Shown: positions 46,280-54,681 of the stretch, one piece after another
Layout: each line of letters begins with the position of its first letter
Numbering within the stretch: the first letter of the stretch is position 1
Assembly (NCBI RefSeq): GCF_000375425.1
Contig: NZ_AQXG01000002.1
Location: 327,712-391,711, forward strand
Reading direction: 5' to 3'
DNA length: 64,000 nucleotides
Origin: Gracilimonas tropica DSM 19535
GTDB lineage: Bacteria > Bacteroidota > Rhodothermia > Balneolales > Balneolaceae
Translations under genes and position numbers: made by a program
The notes under the pieces: generated by a model
Database searches by the model: none
Seen by the model: only the letters and a program-made list of their open reading frames with translations
Told to the model about the DNA's origin: nothing

Positions 46280-47176
46280 ATGAATCAATCCAAAATAACC
46301 ATGAGTTTTATAATGAGTATTAAGCGATTTTTCTCTTTTGCACTGCTATTGATTGCAGGAACCATCATTGCCGCCTGTAGTACCAACAGCAATTCCGGCA
46401 AAGGAACCTTGAAAATTGGGTTGACTGATGCCCCCGCCAACTTCGAAGAAGTTAATATTGAAGTGCGTCAAGTATTAGTCAACAGAGATGCAGATGCCGA
46501 AGAACCCGACAATGACACCGATGGCGATTCCGAAAGCGACGACAGTGATAGTGAGGATGACAACGGATGGTATTCCATCATGGATGATTCCATTACCGTT
46601 AACTTACTTGACTATCAAAACGGAGCTGTATTAGACTTAGGTGAAATCGAACTCGAGTCCGGTATGTATAATCAAATCCGTTTAGTTTTAGGAGACAATA
46701 ATACTGTTGTTGTAGACGGAGAAACTTTCAATCTCACCACTCCAAGCGCACAGCAGTCCGGATACAAGCTAAATGTTAATGCAGAAGTTGAAGAAGATCA
46801 GGTATATAATCTTGTGATCGACTTTGATGCATCTCAATCCATTACGGTTACAGGCAACGGTAAGTATATCCTGAAGCCGGTCTTAAGAACCGTTAGCGTT
46901 GAAGAGCAAGCCAGTATTTCCGGTAATGTACTTCCTATTGAAGCTGAACCTTTTGTGTATGCCATAGCAGGTGAGGACACCGTTGGGACACAACCAGATG
47001 ATAATGGTGACTTCAGACTCATCGGATTAGAAGAAGGCACGTATAATGTTTGGTTTAATCCTACAAATGAGTCTTATGCTGATTCTTTAGTTGAAGGCAT
47101 TGAACTTGAGGATGGCGAACAATACGAGTTCAAAGAAAGTATTCAACTTGTAGACACCACCGCCATCATTCAATAA
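46280..47176 (+). CDS. DUF4382 lipoprotein with acidic insert
   Basis: 298 residues with a lipoprotein signal (AGTIIAACS, Cys at about 33). The DUF4382 domain begins GTLKIGLTDAPANFEEVNIEV and continues past a very acidic insert at about 73-95 (Glu/Asp/Ser-rich) to about residue 210; a carboxypeptidase-regulatory-like beta domain (ISGNVLPIEAEPFVYAIAGE) follows. The acidic insert suggests calcium binding or salt adaptation; that is inference. AAAGGA lies 8 bases before the chosen ATG. A terminator follows directly. Confidence 0.85.
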   Translation: MNQSKITMSFIMSIKRFFSFALLLIAGTIIAACSTNSNSGKGTLKIGLTDAPANFEEVNIEVRQVLVNRDADAEEPDNDTDGDSESDDSDSEDDNGWYSIMDDSITVNLLDYQNGAVLDLGEIELESGMYNQIRLVLGDNNTVVVDGETFNLTTPSAQQSGYKLNVNAEVEEDQVYNLVIDFDASQSITVTGNGKYILKPVLRTVSVEEQASISGNVLPIEAEPFVYAIAGEDTVGTQPDDNGDFRLIGLEEGTYNVWFNPTNESYADSLVEGIELEDGEQYEFKESIQLVDTTAIIQ

Positions 47177-47196
47177 CCTATCTGAATAAAATCTTT

Positions 47197-47230
47197 AAGC
47201 CTGTTTCCGTAGAGGAAACAGGCTTTTTTA
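47197..47230 (+). terminator. rho-independent terminator after the DUF4382 gene
   Basis: AAGCCTGTTTCC and GGAAACAGGCTT form a perfect 12-base stem with a GTAGA loop, followed by TTTTT. Confidence 0.92.
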
Positions 47231-47296
47231 TTTCCTGAACTTATTGAACAAGGCTTCCCTCATTATTTTCTATATTTTGGGGAGAATCAGAAAAAT

Positions 47297-48480
47297 ATGG
47301 AGCCGTTATCTCTACCCATTCCAAAAAGTTTTATGAAAGCTTAAAGGTACTTCCCTCCTTTCGGGAGGTTTCTAATCATGAGCTTTACACCCCCTTACCG
47401 GATGATTGGTTTGTAGCATTGGCAGACATCAGAGGATCTACAGATGCCATAAGACTTGGGAAGTATAAAGAAGTAAATATGGCAGGGGCTTCCATCATTG
47501 CAGCGCTCAATAACTTTTATGAAGGAGAAAACCTGCTACCTTATCTTTTTGGAGGCGATGGTTCATTGATCGCCTTGCCCAACGAAAATATCGGGAAAGT
47601 GAAAGGTATTATGGCCTTTTGCAGAAGAGCAGTTAAAGATGCTTATGGTCTGGAAATGGCCGTAGGCTTGATATCCATGAAAGAGCTCAGAGATAAAGGC
47701 CATGATATTAGCGTAGCCAGATTGCAGCTTTCAGATGTGATAGACCAAACTATTTTTTGGGGATCTGGGGTCACCTTTGCAGAGAATTATATTAAAGAAA
47801 ACGACACCTTAAAAGACATCCATCCCGTAGAGGCAGATTTTTCAGGCTTGGAATGCCGGTGGAGTCAGGTACCCAGCGATAAAGACGAAGTTTCTGCCTA
47901 TATCATCCAGGCTTTTGGGCGTGATGAAGAAGAAAGTGTAGAAATTTACGAAGAATGTTTTCGCAGAATTGAGTCAATTTATGGTTCTGATGAATCCTTC
48001 CACCCTATCCGTGAACATGCACTTCAAATGACTGCCAACCCTCTTTTACTTGGAGTTGAATGGAAACTTCGAACACAACCCCCAACCATCTTAAAGAAAA
48101 TAAAACACGCAGCCATGATGGTCTTCCAGCTGGTGACCGGTATTTATCTTATGCGTTTCAAAAAGAAAACTTCAGCAACAAATTGGGGAGATTACAAATC
48201 GGATCTGGTGCGTCATGCTGATTACAAGAAATTCGGAGACGGACTTCGTTTTGTCGCTACCGGAACTATACAGCAACGTATGGATCTCACAGCTTTCCTG
48301 GATGATATGTACCGGCAAAAGAAACTGGCTTATGGCGTTCACCCCTCCTTTGCAGCCATGGTCACGTGCTATGTGAGAAACCATCAAAGTAACCATATAC
48401 ACTTTGTAGATGGAACCGATGGCGGATATGCGAAGGCCTCACAGGAATTAAAAAACCGCCGGAGCCAATTAGAAATTTAA
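47297..48480 (+). CDS. DUF3095 protein, frameshifted near its start
   Basis: The main frame encodes a DUF3095 protein to 48480 (ADIRGSTDAIRLGKYKEVNMAG near the N-terminus, resembling class III cyclase folds). The same frame is conserved upstream of any start codon: it reads FYESLKVLPSFREVSNHELY, then TPLPDDWFVALADIRGST, the family N-terminus, back to about 47329. No ATG, GTG or TTG precedes it there. An ATG at 47297 after GGGGAGAA reads MEPLSLPIPKSF in the other frame and would join exactly if the T-run at 47329-47332 had one more T. So this is a one-base deletion or a sequencing error. A TTG at 47419 falls inside the domain and is not a plausible start. Confidence 0.75.
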
Positions 48481-48503
48481 TTACAAACCATTCGAAACCT
48501 AAT

Positions 48504-49553
48504 TCAAGCGCCTGAGCGGACCGTTTCTGTCCCTAATTTTTCTCGAATAACAGGAGCTACTTCTTTCGCAAACAGCTCTATAGACCGAAGCAGTTGATCA
48601 TGCGGAACACTTCCTACACTCATTTGAAGCAGAAACCGATCATGCCCAAATATCTCATGCTGATACATGATCTTATCAATAATATCCTGCGGACTTCCCA
48701 CTGCATTTGCTCCTTTTAAAGTGATGGAAGCATCAAACTGTTGGCGACTCATGGGCGGCCAACCTCGCTCCTTTCCTATTTTATCCATTTGTGTTTTGAA
48801 TGCTGGAAAAGCTATTTCTGCAGCTTCTTGAGTGGTCTCGGCAATAAATCCATGAGAGTTGATGCTGACTCGCTGCTCAGGCTGATCATAATCGGCAGCA
48901 CCTCGTTTGTGAATATCCACCATTTGTTTGAATTGCGCCGGCTGACCTCCAATGATGGCAATCGCCATTGGCATACCCATTGCACCGGCTTCATAAGCTG
49001 ATTTCGGCGTTCCTCCCACCGCTCTCCAAACCGGCAGTTTTTTCTGAAAAGGTCTCGGGTACACGCCTCTGTTATTTATAGACGGATGATGTTTCCCTTC
49101 CCAACTCACCTTCTCATTTTCTCTGATTTTTATCAGCAACTGGAGTTTTTCTAAAAAAAGTTCTTCATAGTCTTTAAGATCATAGCCAAACAAAGGAAAC
49201 GACTCCACAAAGGAACCACGCCCCACCATAATTTCGGCCCGTCCTTTCGAAAGCAAATCAATGGTTGAAAACTGCTGATACACCCGCACCGGATCTTCCG
49301 ATCCTAAAACCGTAACCGCAGAACTCAGCTTGATGTTATTGGTTCGAGCCGCGGCCGCTGCCAGCAATGTTGCCGGCGAAGACGAGACATATTCTTCCCG
49401 ATGATGCTCACCGATCGCAAAAACATCGAGTTCCAACTCGTCAGCCAGCTCAATTTCTTCCATCAACTGCCCCAACCGTTTTGACGGATGCTGTAGCTTA
49501 TCTTCTCCCTGAATGGGCGTATTCTCTACAAAAGTATAAATTCCTAATTGCAT
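48504..49553 (-). CDS. LLM-class (luciferase-like) flavin-dependent oxidoreductase
   Basis: 349 residues, TIM-barrel F420/FMN-dependent family. Conserved parts are LGIYTFVENTP, ELDVFAIGEHHREEYVSSSP, INNRGVYPRPFQKKLPVWRAVGGTPKSAYEAG (in two pieces here: PRPFQKKLPVW and AVGGTPKSA) and the C-terminal SVGSVPHDQLLRSIELF. It catalyses an FMN-dependent monooxygenation or reduction whose substrate cannot be read from the sequence. Divergent from the DUF488 gene. Confidence 0.9.
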   Translation of the reverse strand: MQLGIYTFVENTPIQGEDKLQHPSKRLGQLMEEIELADELELDVFAIGEHHREEYVSSSPATLLAAAAARTNNIKLSSAVTVLGSEDPVRVYQQFSTIDLLSKGRAEIMVGRGSFVESFPLFGYDLKDYEELFLEKLQLLIKIRENEKVSWEGKHHPSINNRGVYPRPFQKKLPVWRAVGGTPKSAYEAGAMGMPMAIAIIGGQPAQFKQMVDIHKRGAADYDQPEQRVSINSHGFIAETTQEAAEIAFPAFKTQMDKIGKERGWPPMSRQQFDASITLKGANAVGSPQDIIDKIMYQHEIFGHDRFLLQMSVGSVPHDQLLRSIELFAKEVAPVIREKLGTETVRSGA

Positions 49554-49663
49554 TACGATAAAAAATGATTTATTTGTTTAACATTAAACTAATCATTTTT
49601 TGATTGAATTATCTTAGATTAATGATCGATTTCACTGATACATCCTATAAGACAAAATTGAAA

Positions 49664-50020
49664 ATGCTTAAAACCAAACGCGTTTACGAAGAAGCTTCCG
49701 AAGAAGACGGCTACAGAATCCTAACCGAACGACTGTGGCCGAGAGGCGTTTCAAAAGAACGGGCTGCTTTGGATGAGTGGATGAAGTCAATCGCACCAAG
49801 CCATGAATTACGAAAATGGTTCGACCATGATCCTGATAAGTGGGACGAATTCAAGGAGCGCTACCGGAAAGAATTATTTGGCTCGGAAGCGGTAAATGAA
49901 ATGCTGGAGATCATTAAAAAGCATGATACCGTTACCCTTGTCTATGCCTCCAAAGATGAGGAGCATAACAGCACTGTGCTACTAAAAGAATTTTTAGCCG
50001 ATTTACTGGCCTCGTCATAA
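49664..50020 (+). CDS. DUF488 family protein
   Basis: 118 residues from the ATG at 49664 (MLKTKRVYEEASEEDGYRIL), the usual family N-terminus; in-frame TTG and ATG codons up to 60 bases upstream are less likely. Signature motifs are RLWPRGVSKERAALDEWMK, SHELRKWFDHDPDKW and LVYASKDEEHNS. DUF488 proteins are small and their function is unknown. Its end overlaps the convergent porin gene by 6 bases. Confidence 0.88.
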   Translation: MLKTKRVYEEASEEDGYRILTERLWPRGVSKERAALDEWMKSIAPSHELRKWFDHDPDKWDEFKERYRKELFGSEAVNEMLEIIKKHDTVTLVYASKDEEHNSTVLLKEFLADLLASS

Positions 50021-51277
50021 TAATTTGGGGTTTATCACAAGCATGACCCACCCCCACTGCTGAAGTCCATTTGCAACTCTATTTTGAATAGATTCAAGGC
50101 TCTGTTTGTCAAAGAGAAGCGAATAACCGGCTTGAATTCTGACTTCGTTCGATAATTTGTAGCTTGCGGAAAAATCAATTTCTGAAGCAAGCGCCCGTTT
50201 CAATGAACCTGCAGTATTCATTGGATCCTGGATCTTATTAACTAATGAAAAATGATGATATACCGCATTAAGGTTTAGGTTCGTTGATCTGCTATAATTT
50301 ATCCCCATGTAAATATCCTGAAGGCCACCATTTTGCGTTTCATTCGGAATATCCAGGAAATAATCCATATTTCCATAGAACTTATGATTGGTTGCATAAA
50401 GAGTATTAAACGTATTTTGATCAGGATTACTGTCACCGGCTTTCCCTCCTGATAGATAATCAATACCTCCTGTAAACAAAACCGATTTTACCCGGTAGTT
50501 AACTTTCAAAGCAGCCATATAAGCTGAAATATCCTTGCGGGTGGCATCGTCTCCGTTTTGGAGATAGAAAGTTCCGGCTGCATTTAAATTTTCCGTAGCA
50601 TTCAAAGTAATGTGTGTACCATAAGTATATCTGTAATTGATAATGCCCGGTTGAACCTCGAATCCATCCGTAAGCACCAATCCAGAGATGTTAACTTTCC
50701 CCAACTCCTTATGAACCCACACATAGGAAAGTATTTTGTAATTATTCAGTGAGTATTGATTTCCCTGCAGATTTTCTGCCTCTTGGTTATAAGCTGCTCC
50801 CACATCAAATTTAAATTTTGAGGCAGGGTCATCGTATTTAAATACCAAAGCATCATGACTCCGTGCTTGCTGAACCCAATTTACACTTCCAAGTAAGCGT
50901 TGATCATCGTAAACCAATTCTTGCCGGCCTATTTTCAATCCTATTTTATCAGAAGGGTACAGTTGTGCCCATGCTTCATGAATATTGACGTTAGGAGTGT
51001 CACCCAATTGTACTACTTCACCCCATGTTCTAATATCCTGGGCAGAAATTTTCAGATCATACAAATCTTGCTTGAATAGTAAACTCAGGCGCGTTCTTTG
51101 GGATGTAAAAAAAGCCGGATCACTTTGTTGGGTATTTAAAATGCGGTACCCATCACGAAACTCTGTTCTCGGGCGGAACTCGCCGGTCATGCTCACCTGA
51201 GAAAAGCCAAGAACAGGAAGAAAGGTTAAAAACAATGTAACAATGATTATGTAGTTCAGCTCTTTTCTCGAAGTCAT
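50015..51277 (-). CDS. alginate-export-type outer-membrane porin in the nirK cluster
   Basis: 420 residues, signal peptide (cleavage near FSQVSM), then a beta barrel with the Alginate_exp-family start SMTGEFRPRTEFRDGYRIL and KIGRQELVYDDQRLLGSVNWVQ (quoted in part: GRQELVYDDQRLLG). It lies 8 bases after the cupredoxin gene stop and runs in the same direction as nirK, so it is likely the last gene of that operon. It could admit nitrite or another anion through the outer membrane; this is inferred from position only. Confidence 0.82.
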   Translation of the reverse strand: MTSRKELNYIIIVTLFLTFLPVLGFSQVSMTGEFRPRTEFRDGYRILNTQQSDPAFFTSQRTRLSLLFKQDLYDLKISAQDIRTWGEVVQLGDTPNVNIHEAWAQLYPSDKIGLKIGRQELVYDDQRLLGSVNWVQQARSHDALVFKYDDPASKFKFDVGAAYNQEAENLQGNQYSLNNYKILSYVWVHKELGKVNISGLVLTDGFEVQPGIINYRYTYGTHITLNATENLNAAGTFYLQNGDDATRKDISAYMAALKVNYRVKSVLFTGGIDYLSGGKAGDSNPDQNTFNTLYATNHKFYGNMDYFLDIPNETQNGGLQDIYMGINYSRSTNLNLNAVYHHFSLVNKIQDPMNTAGSLKRALASEIDFSASYKLSNEVRIQAGYSLLFDKQSLESIQNRVANGLQQWGWVMLVINPKLL

Positions 51278-51285
51278 GATCTTAT

Positions 51286-51756
51286 CTAATTATGGTTAAT
51301 AAATTGTTGGTAGGCTTTATTGAGCACATTTGAGACTGCTTTCGGAAGCAGGTTGTCTTCATAATTTGGTGCCCTACGATGAGTTCCTGCCAGAATACGC
51401 CCCGCATGCCCCATACGTTCATGGGGAAGGCAAAAGTAGTCGTATACTCCAACCTGATCTAATTTAAGGAACCAGGTATCACCTGCAGTTAGCATACCTG
51501 AATCGAAAGAATCCGCTTTTTCAGGTATTCTTAAAGGACGTCGGTTGGCGGGATGATAAGCAGTAACCGTATGCACTCCTTCCATTACTTTGAATTTGAT
51601 GACATCCCCTGCATTGATCTGTAAGATCACCGGTTCAAACCGAGCGTCTGAACCGGTGCCTTTTACTAACACTTCCAACGTATCAGAGGGGGTTGCCGAA
51701 GCAGTTACCATGGTCAGCAACACAATGAAAAATGATATGTACCAACCGCTTCTCAT
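51286..51756 (-). CDS. exported plastocyanin-like cupredoxin
   Basis: 156 residues with a signal peptide. Type 1 copper ligands are visible: His in EGVHTVTAYH, then Cys-His-Met in DYFCLPHERMGHAG. About 40 extra residues follow the cupredoxin fold (NYEDNLLPKAVSNVLNKA). Blue copper electron carrier, probably the donor to NirK. Between the SCO gene and the porin gene with 2 and 8 bases of spacing. Confidence 0.88.
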   Translation of the reverse strand: MRSGWYISFFIVLLTMVTASATPSDTLEVLVKGTGSDARFEPVILQINAGDVIKFKVMEGVHTVTAYHPANRRPLRIPEKADSFDSGMLTAGDTWFLKLDQVGVYDYFCLPHERMGHAGRILAGTHRRAPNYEDNLLPKAVSNVLNKAYQQFINHN

Positions 51757-51758
51757 GA

Positions 51759-52379
51759 TTAGTTAAGTTCGGTAAGCATATTTGTAATCAGTTCTGCGGC
51801 CTCACTCACAGGTTGATTTAATCCTTCCACGCGCTTGGCGATCTTTCCTTCAATATCTAACACAGTAATGAGGTTGGAATGGGCAAAATTTCCATCACCG
51901 GTCTTTTGATATTTTACTCCCAACAAGGTAGCCAACATTCGAATATCGGTGTGCTTACCGGTTACAAAATGCCATTTAGGAAGATCGAGTTGTTCGTATT
52001 CGGCATAATTCTTCAGTACTTCCGGAGTATCGTTTTCAGTATCAAAAGAAACGGCCAATACATTGGTTTTGGCTTGAGCCGAATTATCCAAACTGCTGTA
52101 CAACCGCCAGGCATCCTGAATTAGGATGGGACAGACTTGTGTACAATTTCCGTAGAACATCACAATTATCACCGGCTCACCTTTAAAATCATCAAGACTC
52201 AGAGCTGCTTTTCTGTGATCTACAAATTCTGCATCTAAGTGATAGAGTGAATGATCCGGATGAATATCTCCTGCTTTCAATGCTTCCTGCTGATGCCCCA
52301 TATGACCACCATGCTGAGCCATTGCGTTCTGAGAAAACATTGCCATCAATAATCCTGATAAAATAATGAGCGTCTTCAT
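51759..52379 (-). CDS. SCO1/SenC-family copper chaperone
   Basis: 206 residues from the ATG at 52379, whose ATGA overlaps the stop of the SUMF1-fold gene. Signal peptide then a His/Met-rich stretch (QHGGHMGHQQ) and a thioredoxin-like fold with CTQVCP (Cu ligands) and the later His in FAHSNLI. SCO proteins deliver copper to CuA of cytochrome oxidase or NosZ; here the adjacent copper proteins are NirK and the cupredoxin, which are the likely clients. Confidence 0.92.
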   Translation of the reverse strand: MKTLIILSGLLMAMFSQNAMAQHGGHMGHQQEALKAGDIHPDHSLYHLDAEFVDHRKAALSLDDFKGEPVIIVMFYGNCTQVCPILIQDAWRLYSSLDNSAQAKTNVLAVSFDTENDTPEVLKNYAEYEQLDLPKWHFVTGKHTDIRMLATLLGVKYQKTGDGNFAHSNLITVLDIEGKIAKRVEGLNQPVSEAAELITNMLTELN

Positions 52380-53188
52380 AAACTTTCTCCTTGTTGTGAT
52401 TCCGGAGTTGGAGCCGGAGTGTTGTAGGCACATCGGAAACCAACCATTCCGGTCGTAATTTTTGCATTAAAACTCATCCTGGTGATGTATCGAATAGAAG
52501 CGGCATAACTGTACACGCTACCCAGCGTGTTCATTCTGCCTACAGTGCCGCAGTCCAGAGAAAGGTCTTCAGCGATCAGGGGTTTAAAATCATCCACCCA
52601 TTCCATAATGAGGCCAAACTGATCTTCTACACCATATTCATTTTCTATTTCTGATGACCCAACGGCCCCAAGATTGTTTGCATCGATACCTGAATACCAA
52701 TTGATCAATTTTGCACTGAATGCGTTGGCTTCCTTCTCGTTTTCAAAATCTATCAGTTGCGCTGAGTATTCCCACTCATTGAGTGTTGGAAGCCGGCCTC
52801 CCCGGGCTGCACAAAACGCATTGGCTGCATACCATGACACCCTGGTTACCGGACGATCTTTCCCTAAATTCTCATATCCCGGATCCAGATCAGATTTCCA
52901 TTGCTTCAAATAACCTGCATTGGTAAAAATGGAAGGAATTTCAGATCGGCGCCATTCGGGATTTTCTTCCAGGAAGCTTACAAATTCCTCATTAGTGACG
53001 GCAGTTTTATCCAGGTAAAAAGAATCTACCTGAATGGGCTCGCCCGGAACTTCGGGCAAGACGGAATGAAAAGATCCCGCCGGAACAAATACACGAACCG
53101 TTTGTGATGACGCAATCTCAGGCATGAAGGCTACCATCACAAAGATCATTACACAGGTCAATGCAAATATGTTCTTTTGGGATCTCAT
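52376..53188 (-). CDS. SUMF1/FGE-fold protein lacking the catalytic cysteines
   Basis: 270 residues with a signal peptide (cleavage near ASSQTV). The formylglycine-generating-enzyme fold is clear: FVPAGSFHSVLPEVPGEPIQ, VDSFYLDKTAVTNEEFVSFL, KDRPVTRVSWYAANAFCAARG, GRLPTLNEWEYSAQ and the terminal MVGFRCAYN. The C-terminal region that should carry the paired copper-binding cysteines reads YAASIRYITRMSFNAKITTG without cysteines, so sulfatase activation is unlikely. No sulfatase gene is near. Conserved position between nirK and SCO suggests a nitrite-reductase role. Confidence 0.85.
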   Translation of the reverse strand: MRSQKNIFALTCVMIFVMVAFMPEIASSQTVRVFVPAGSFHSVLPEVPGEPIQVDSFYLDKTAVTNEEFVSFLEENPEWRRSEIPSIFTNAGYLKQWKSDLDPGYENLGKDRPVTRVSWYAANAFCAARGGRLPTLNEWEYSAQLIDFENEKEANAFSAKLINWYSGIDANNLGAVGSSEIENEYGVEDQFGLIMEWVDDFKPLIAEDLSLDCGTVGRMNTLGSVYSYAASIRYITRMSFNAKITTGMVGFRCAYNTPAPTPESQQGESL

Positions 53189-53328
53189 CGTTTTATTCTT
53201 TCATTTTTAAACTCATTCCCAAGCTTCGGCCAGGAAATGCAGTCCCGAAAATTTTTGGCTTTCGGGACTGAAAATTCAGATCAAAATGTCAGTATAAATA
53301 GGCGGACAAACTGCCCGCACTGTCTTTA

Positions 53329-54462
53329 TTATTTCTTGCGTGGACCAGCTTTCAGCGTACCGGTTGCTCCTTTTTCAGCATCTACAAACTCGTGGTCGAT
53401 AAGGATGTATTTACCCTCTTCAGGCACAATCATATCGATAGTTGCAGAACTTGAAGCACCAAGTAGTACTGTTTGCATACCACGCATTTCATTGAAAGGA
53501 TGACCTTCTAACCAAACACGGTCAAAGATACCGCCGATTACGTGGAAACTTGAGGTTCCGCTCGGTCCGTTATTACTTACATGAAAACGTACACGCTCAC
53601 CGGCATTTGCTTTCAATGGTTGGTCATGGAGAATTGTTTGGTGTCCGTTAAATACCACATGTGAAGGATTATTATTGGAAGCAGCCTCAAAATCATAGGT
53701 ATAAAGATCGCCGGCACCTTTTGTGAGATAATATTCACTTTGTACGATCACATATTCACGATCTACTTCATATCCGGTTTTATATCCTTCTTTAGGAGAT
53801 ACAACAACCACACCATGCTGACCCATCGAGGTATGCATCAACACACTCGGAGTTCCACAATGGTATATATATGAGCCGGGATAGTTGGCAATAAAATCAA
53901 ATTTTATGGTTTCACCAGGACCAACGGTTCTCCATTTATCATCTTTGGCTACGGTTCCGGCATGGAAGTCCATAGAGTGTGGCATTGGCATAATACCCGG
54001 TTTATTTTTTTGATAAGGATTATTCGCTACCTGGTTCATAAATGGAGATCCGCCTTTGCTTGGCTCAGTAATGGTAACTTCTTCATCAGATCGGTTTTTC
54101 ATGATAAAAGTAATTCGATCCCCTTCTCTAACGTGTAGTACCGGACCGGGTACTGTTCCTCCAAACGTCCATGCCTGGTAACGGACGCCTTCTGCTACTT
54201 CAATTTCCTGTACAACAATATCAATTCGTACTTCATGATGCTTATTGCCTTCATAATTCAAAGGAGCAAGATTAGGAAGTTGCGTTAAATGCTCGCCTAC
54301 AACAGTTGGGCCGTCATAGTCTTCCGTATAAATTTGAGCTTCCGGCATTCCGAAGGTTTTACCGTCTAATTTGAACTCTTTGGTTTGAGCCGATACAACC
54401 GAACTCATGCCAATTAAAATCATTCCGGCTATAAGAGTGATCTTTGAGATTGCGCTTTTCAT
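53329..54462 (-). CDS. nirK: copper-containing nitrite reductase
   Basis: 377 residues, signal peptide (cleavage near VSAQTK), two cupredoxin domains. Ligands: type 1 Cu at H162, C202, H210 and M213 (PHSMDFHAG, YHCGTPSVLMHTSMGQHG); type 2 Cu at H167, H201 and H357 (IDHEF); catalytic Asp D165 and His H307 (SFHVIGG). It reduces nitrite to NO in the periplasm. An insert of about 25 residues before H162 and the short ligand loop resemble Neisseria AniA more than denitrifier NirK. First gene of a leftward cluster with SUMF1-fold, SCO, cupredoxin and porin genes. Confidence 0.94.
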   Translation of the reverse strand: MKSAISKITLIAGMILIGMSSVVSAQTKEFKLDGKTFGMPEAQIYTEDYDGPTVVGEHLTQLPNLAPLNYEGNKHHEVRIDIVVQEIEVAEGVRYQAWTFGGTVPGPVLHVREGDRITFIMKNRSDEEVTITEPSKGGSPFMNQVANNPYQKNKPGIMPMPHSMDFHAGTVAKDDKWRTVGPGETIKFDFIANYPGSYIYHCGTPSVLMHTSMGQHGVVVVSPKEGYKTGYEVDREYVIVQSEYYLTKGAGDLYTYDFEAASNNNPSHVVFNGHQTILHDQPLKANAGERVRFHVSNNGPSGTSSFHVIGGIFDRVWLEGHPFNEMRGMQTVLLGASSSATIDMIVPEEGKYILIDHEFVDAEKGATGTLKAGPRKK

Positions 54463-54489
54463 AGTATTGGGTTTTAGTAGTTATTAGTT

Positions 54490-54588
54490 TTAAGACTATT
54501 TTATCTTAAATAAGATCAAAAAGCTTTCATATCGCTTTTGATTTAATGTTAAGACCCTATTATGAATTTAAGATGAAGATGTCTTAAA
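54490..54588. promoter_or_regulatory. cluster of TTAAGA/TCTTAA motifs between nirK and fetA
   Basis: Five copies in about 100 bases: TTAAGA at 54490, TCTTAA at 54504 inside the palindrome ATCTTA-AA-TAAGAT (54503-54516), TTAAGA at 54549 and 54568, and TCTTAA at 54582. The last two form TTTAAGA-N8-TCTTAAA (54567-54588). A further inverted repeat, ATCAAAAAGC with GCTTTTGAT, spans 54515-54542. Likely binding sites for a regulator of nirK, fetAB or both. Confidence 0.5.
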
Positions 54589-54681
54589 TATATTCTTGGT
54601 AATTTTTATCCAGTCTTCTGTCCACTCTCGTTTCCATAAAATTCATTATACTCGATGCGAACGTTTTCATCCGAAAGATCT

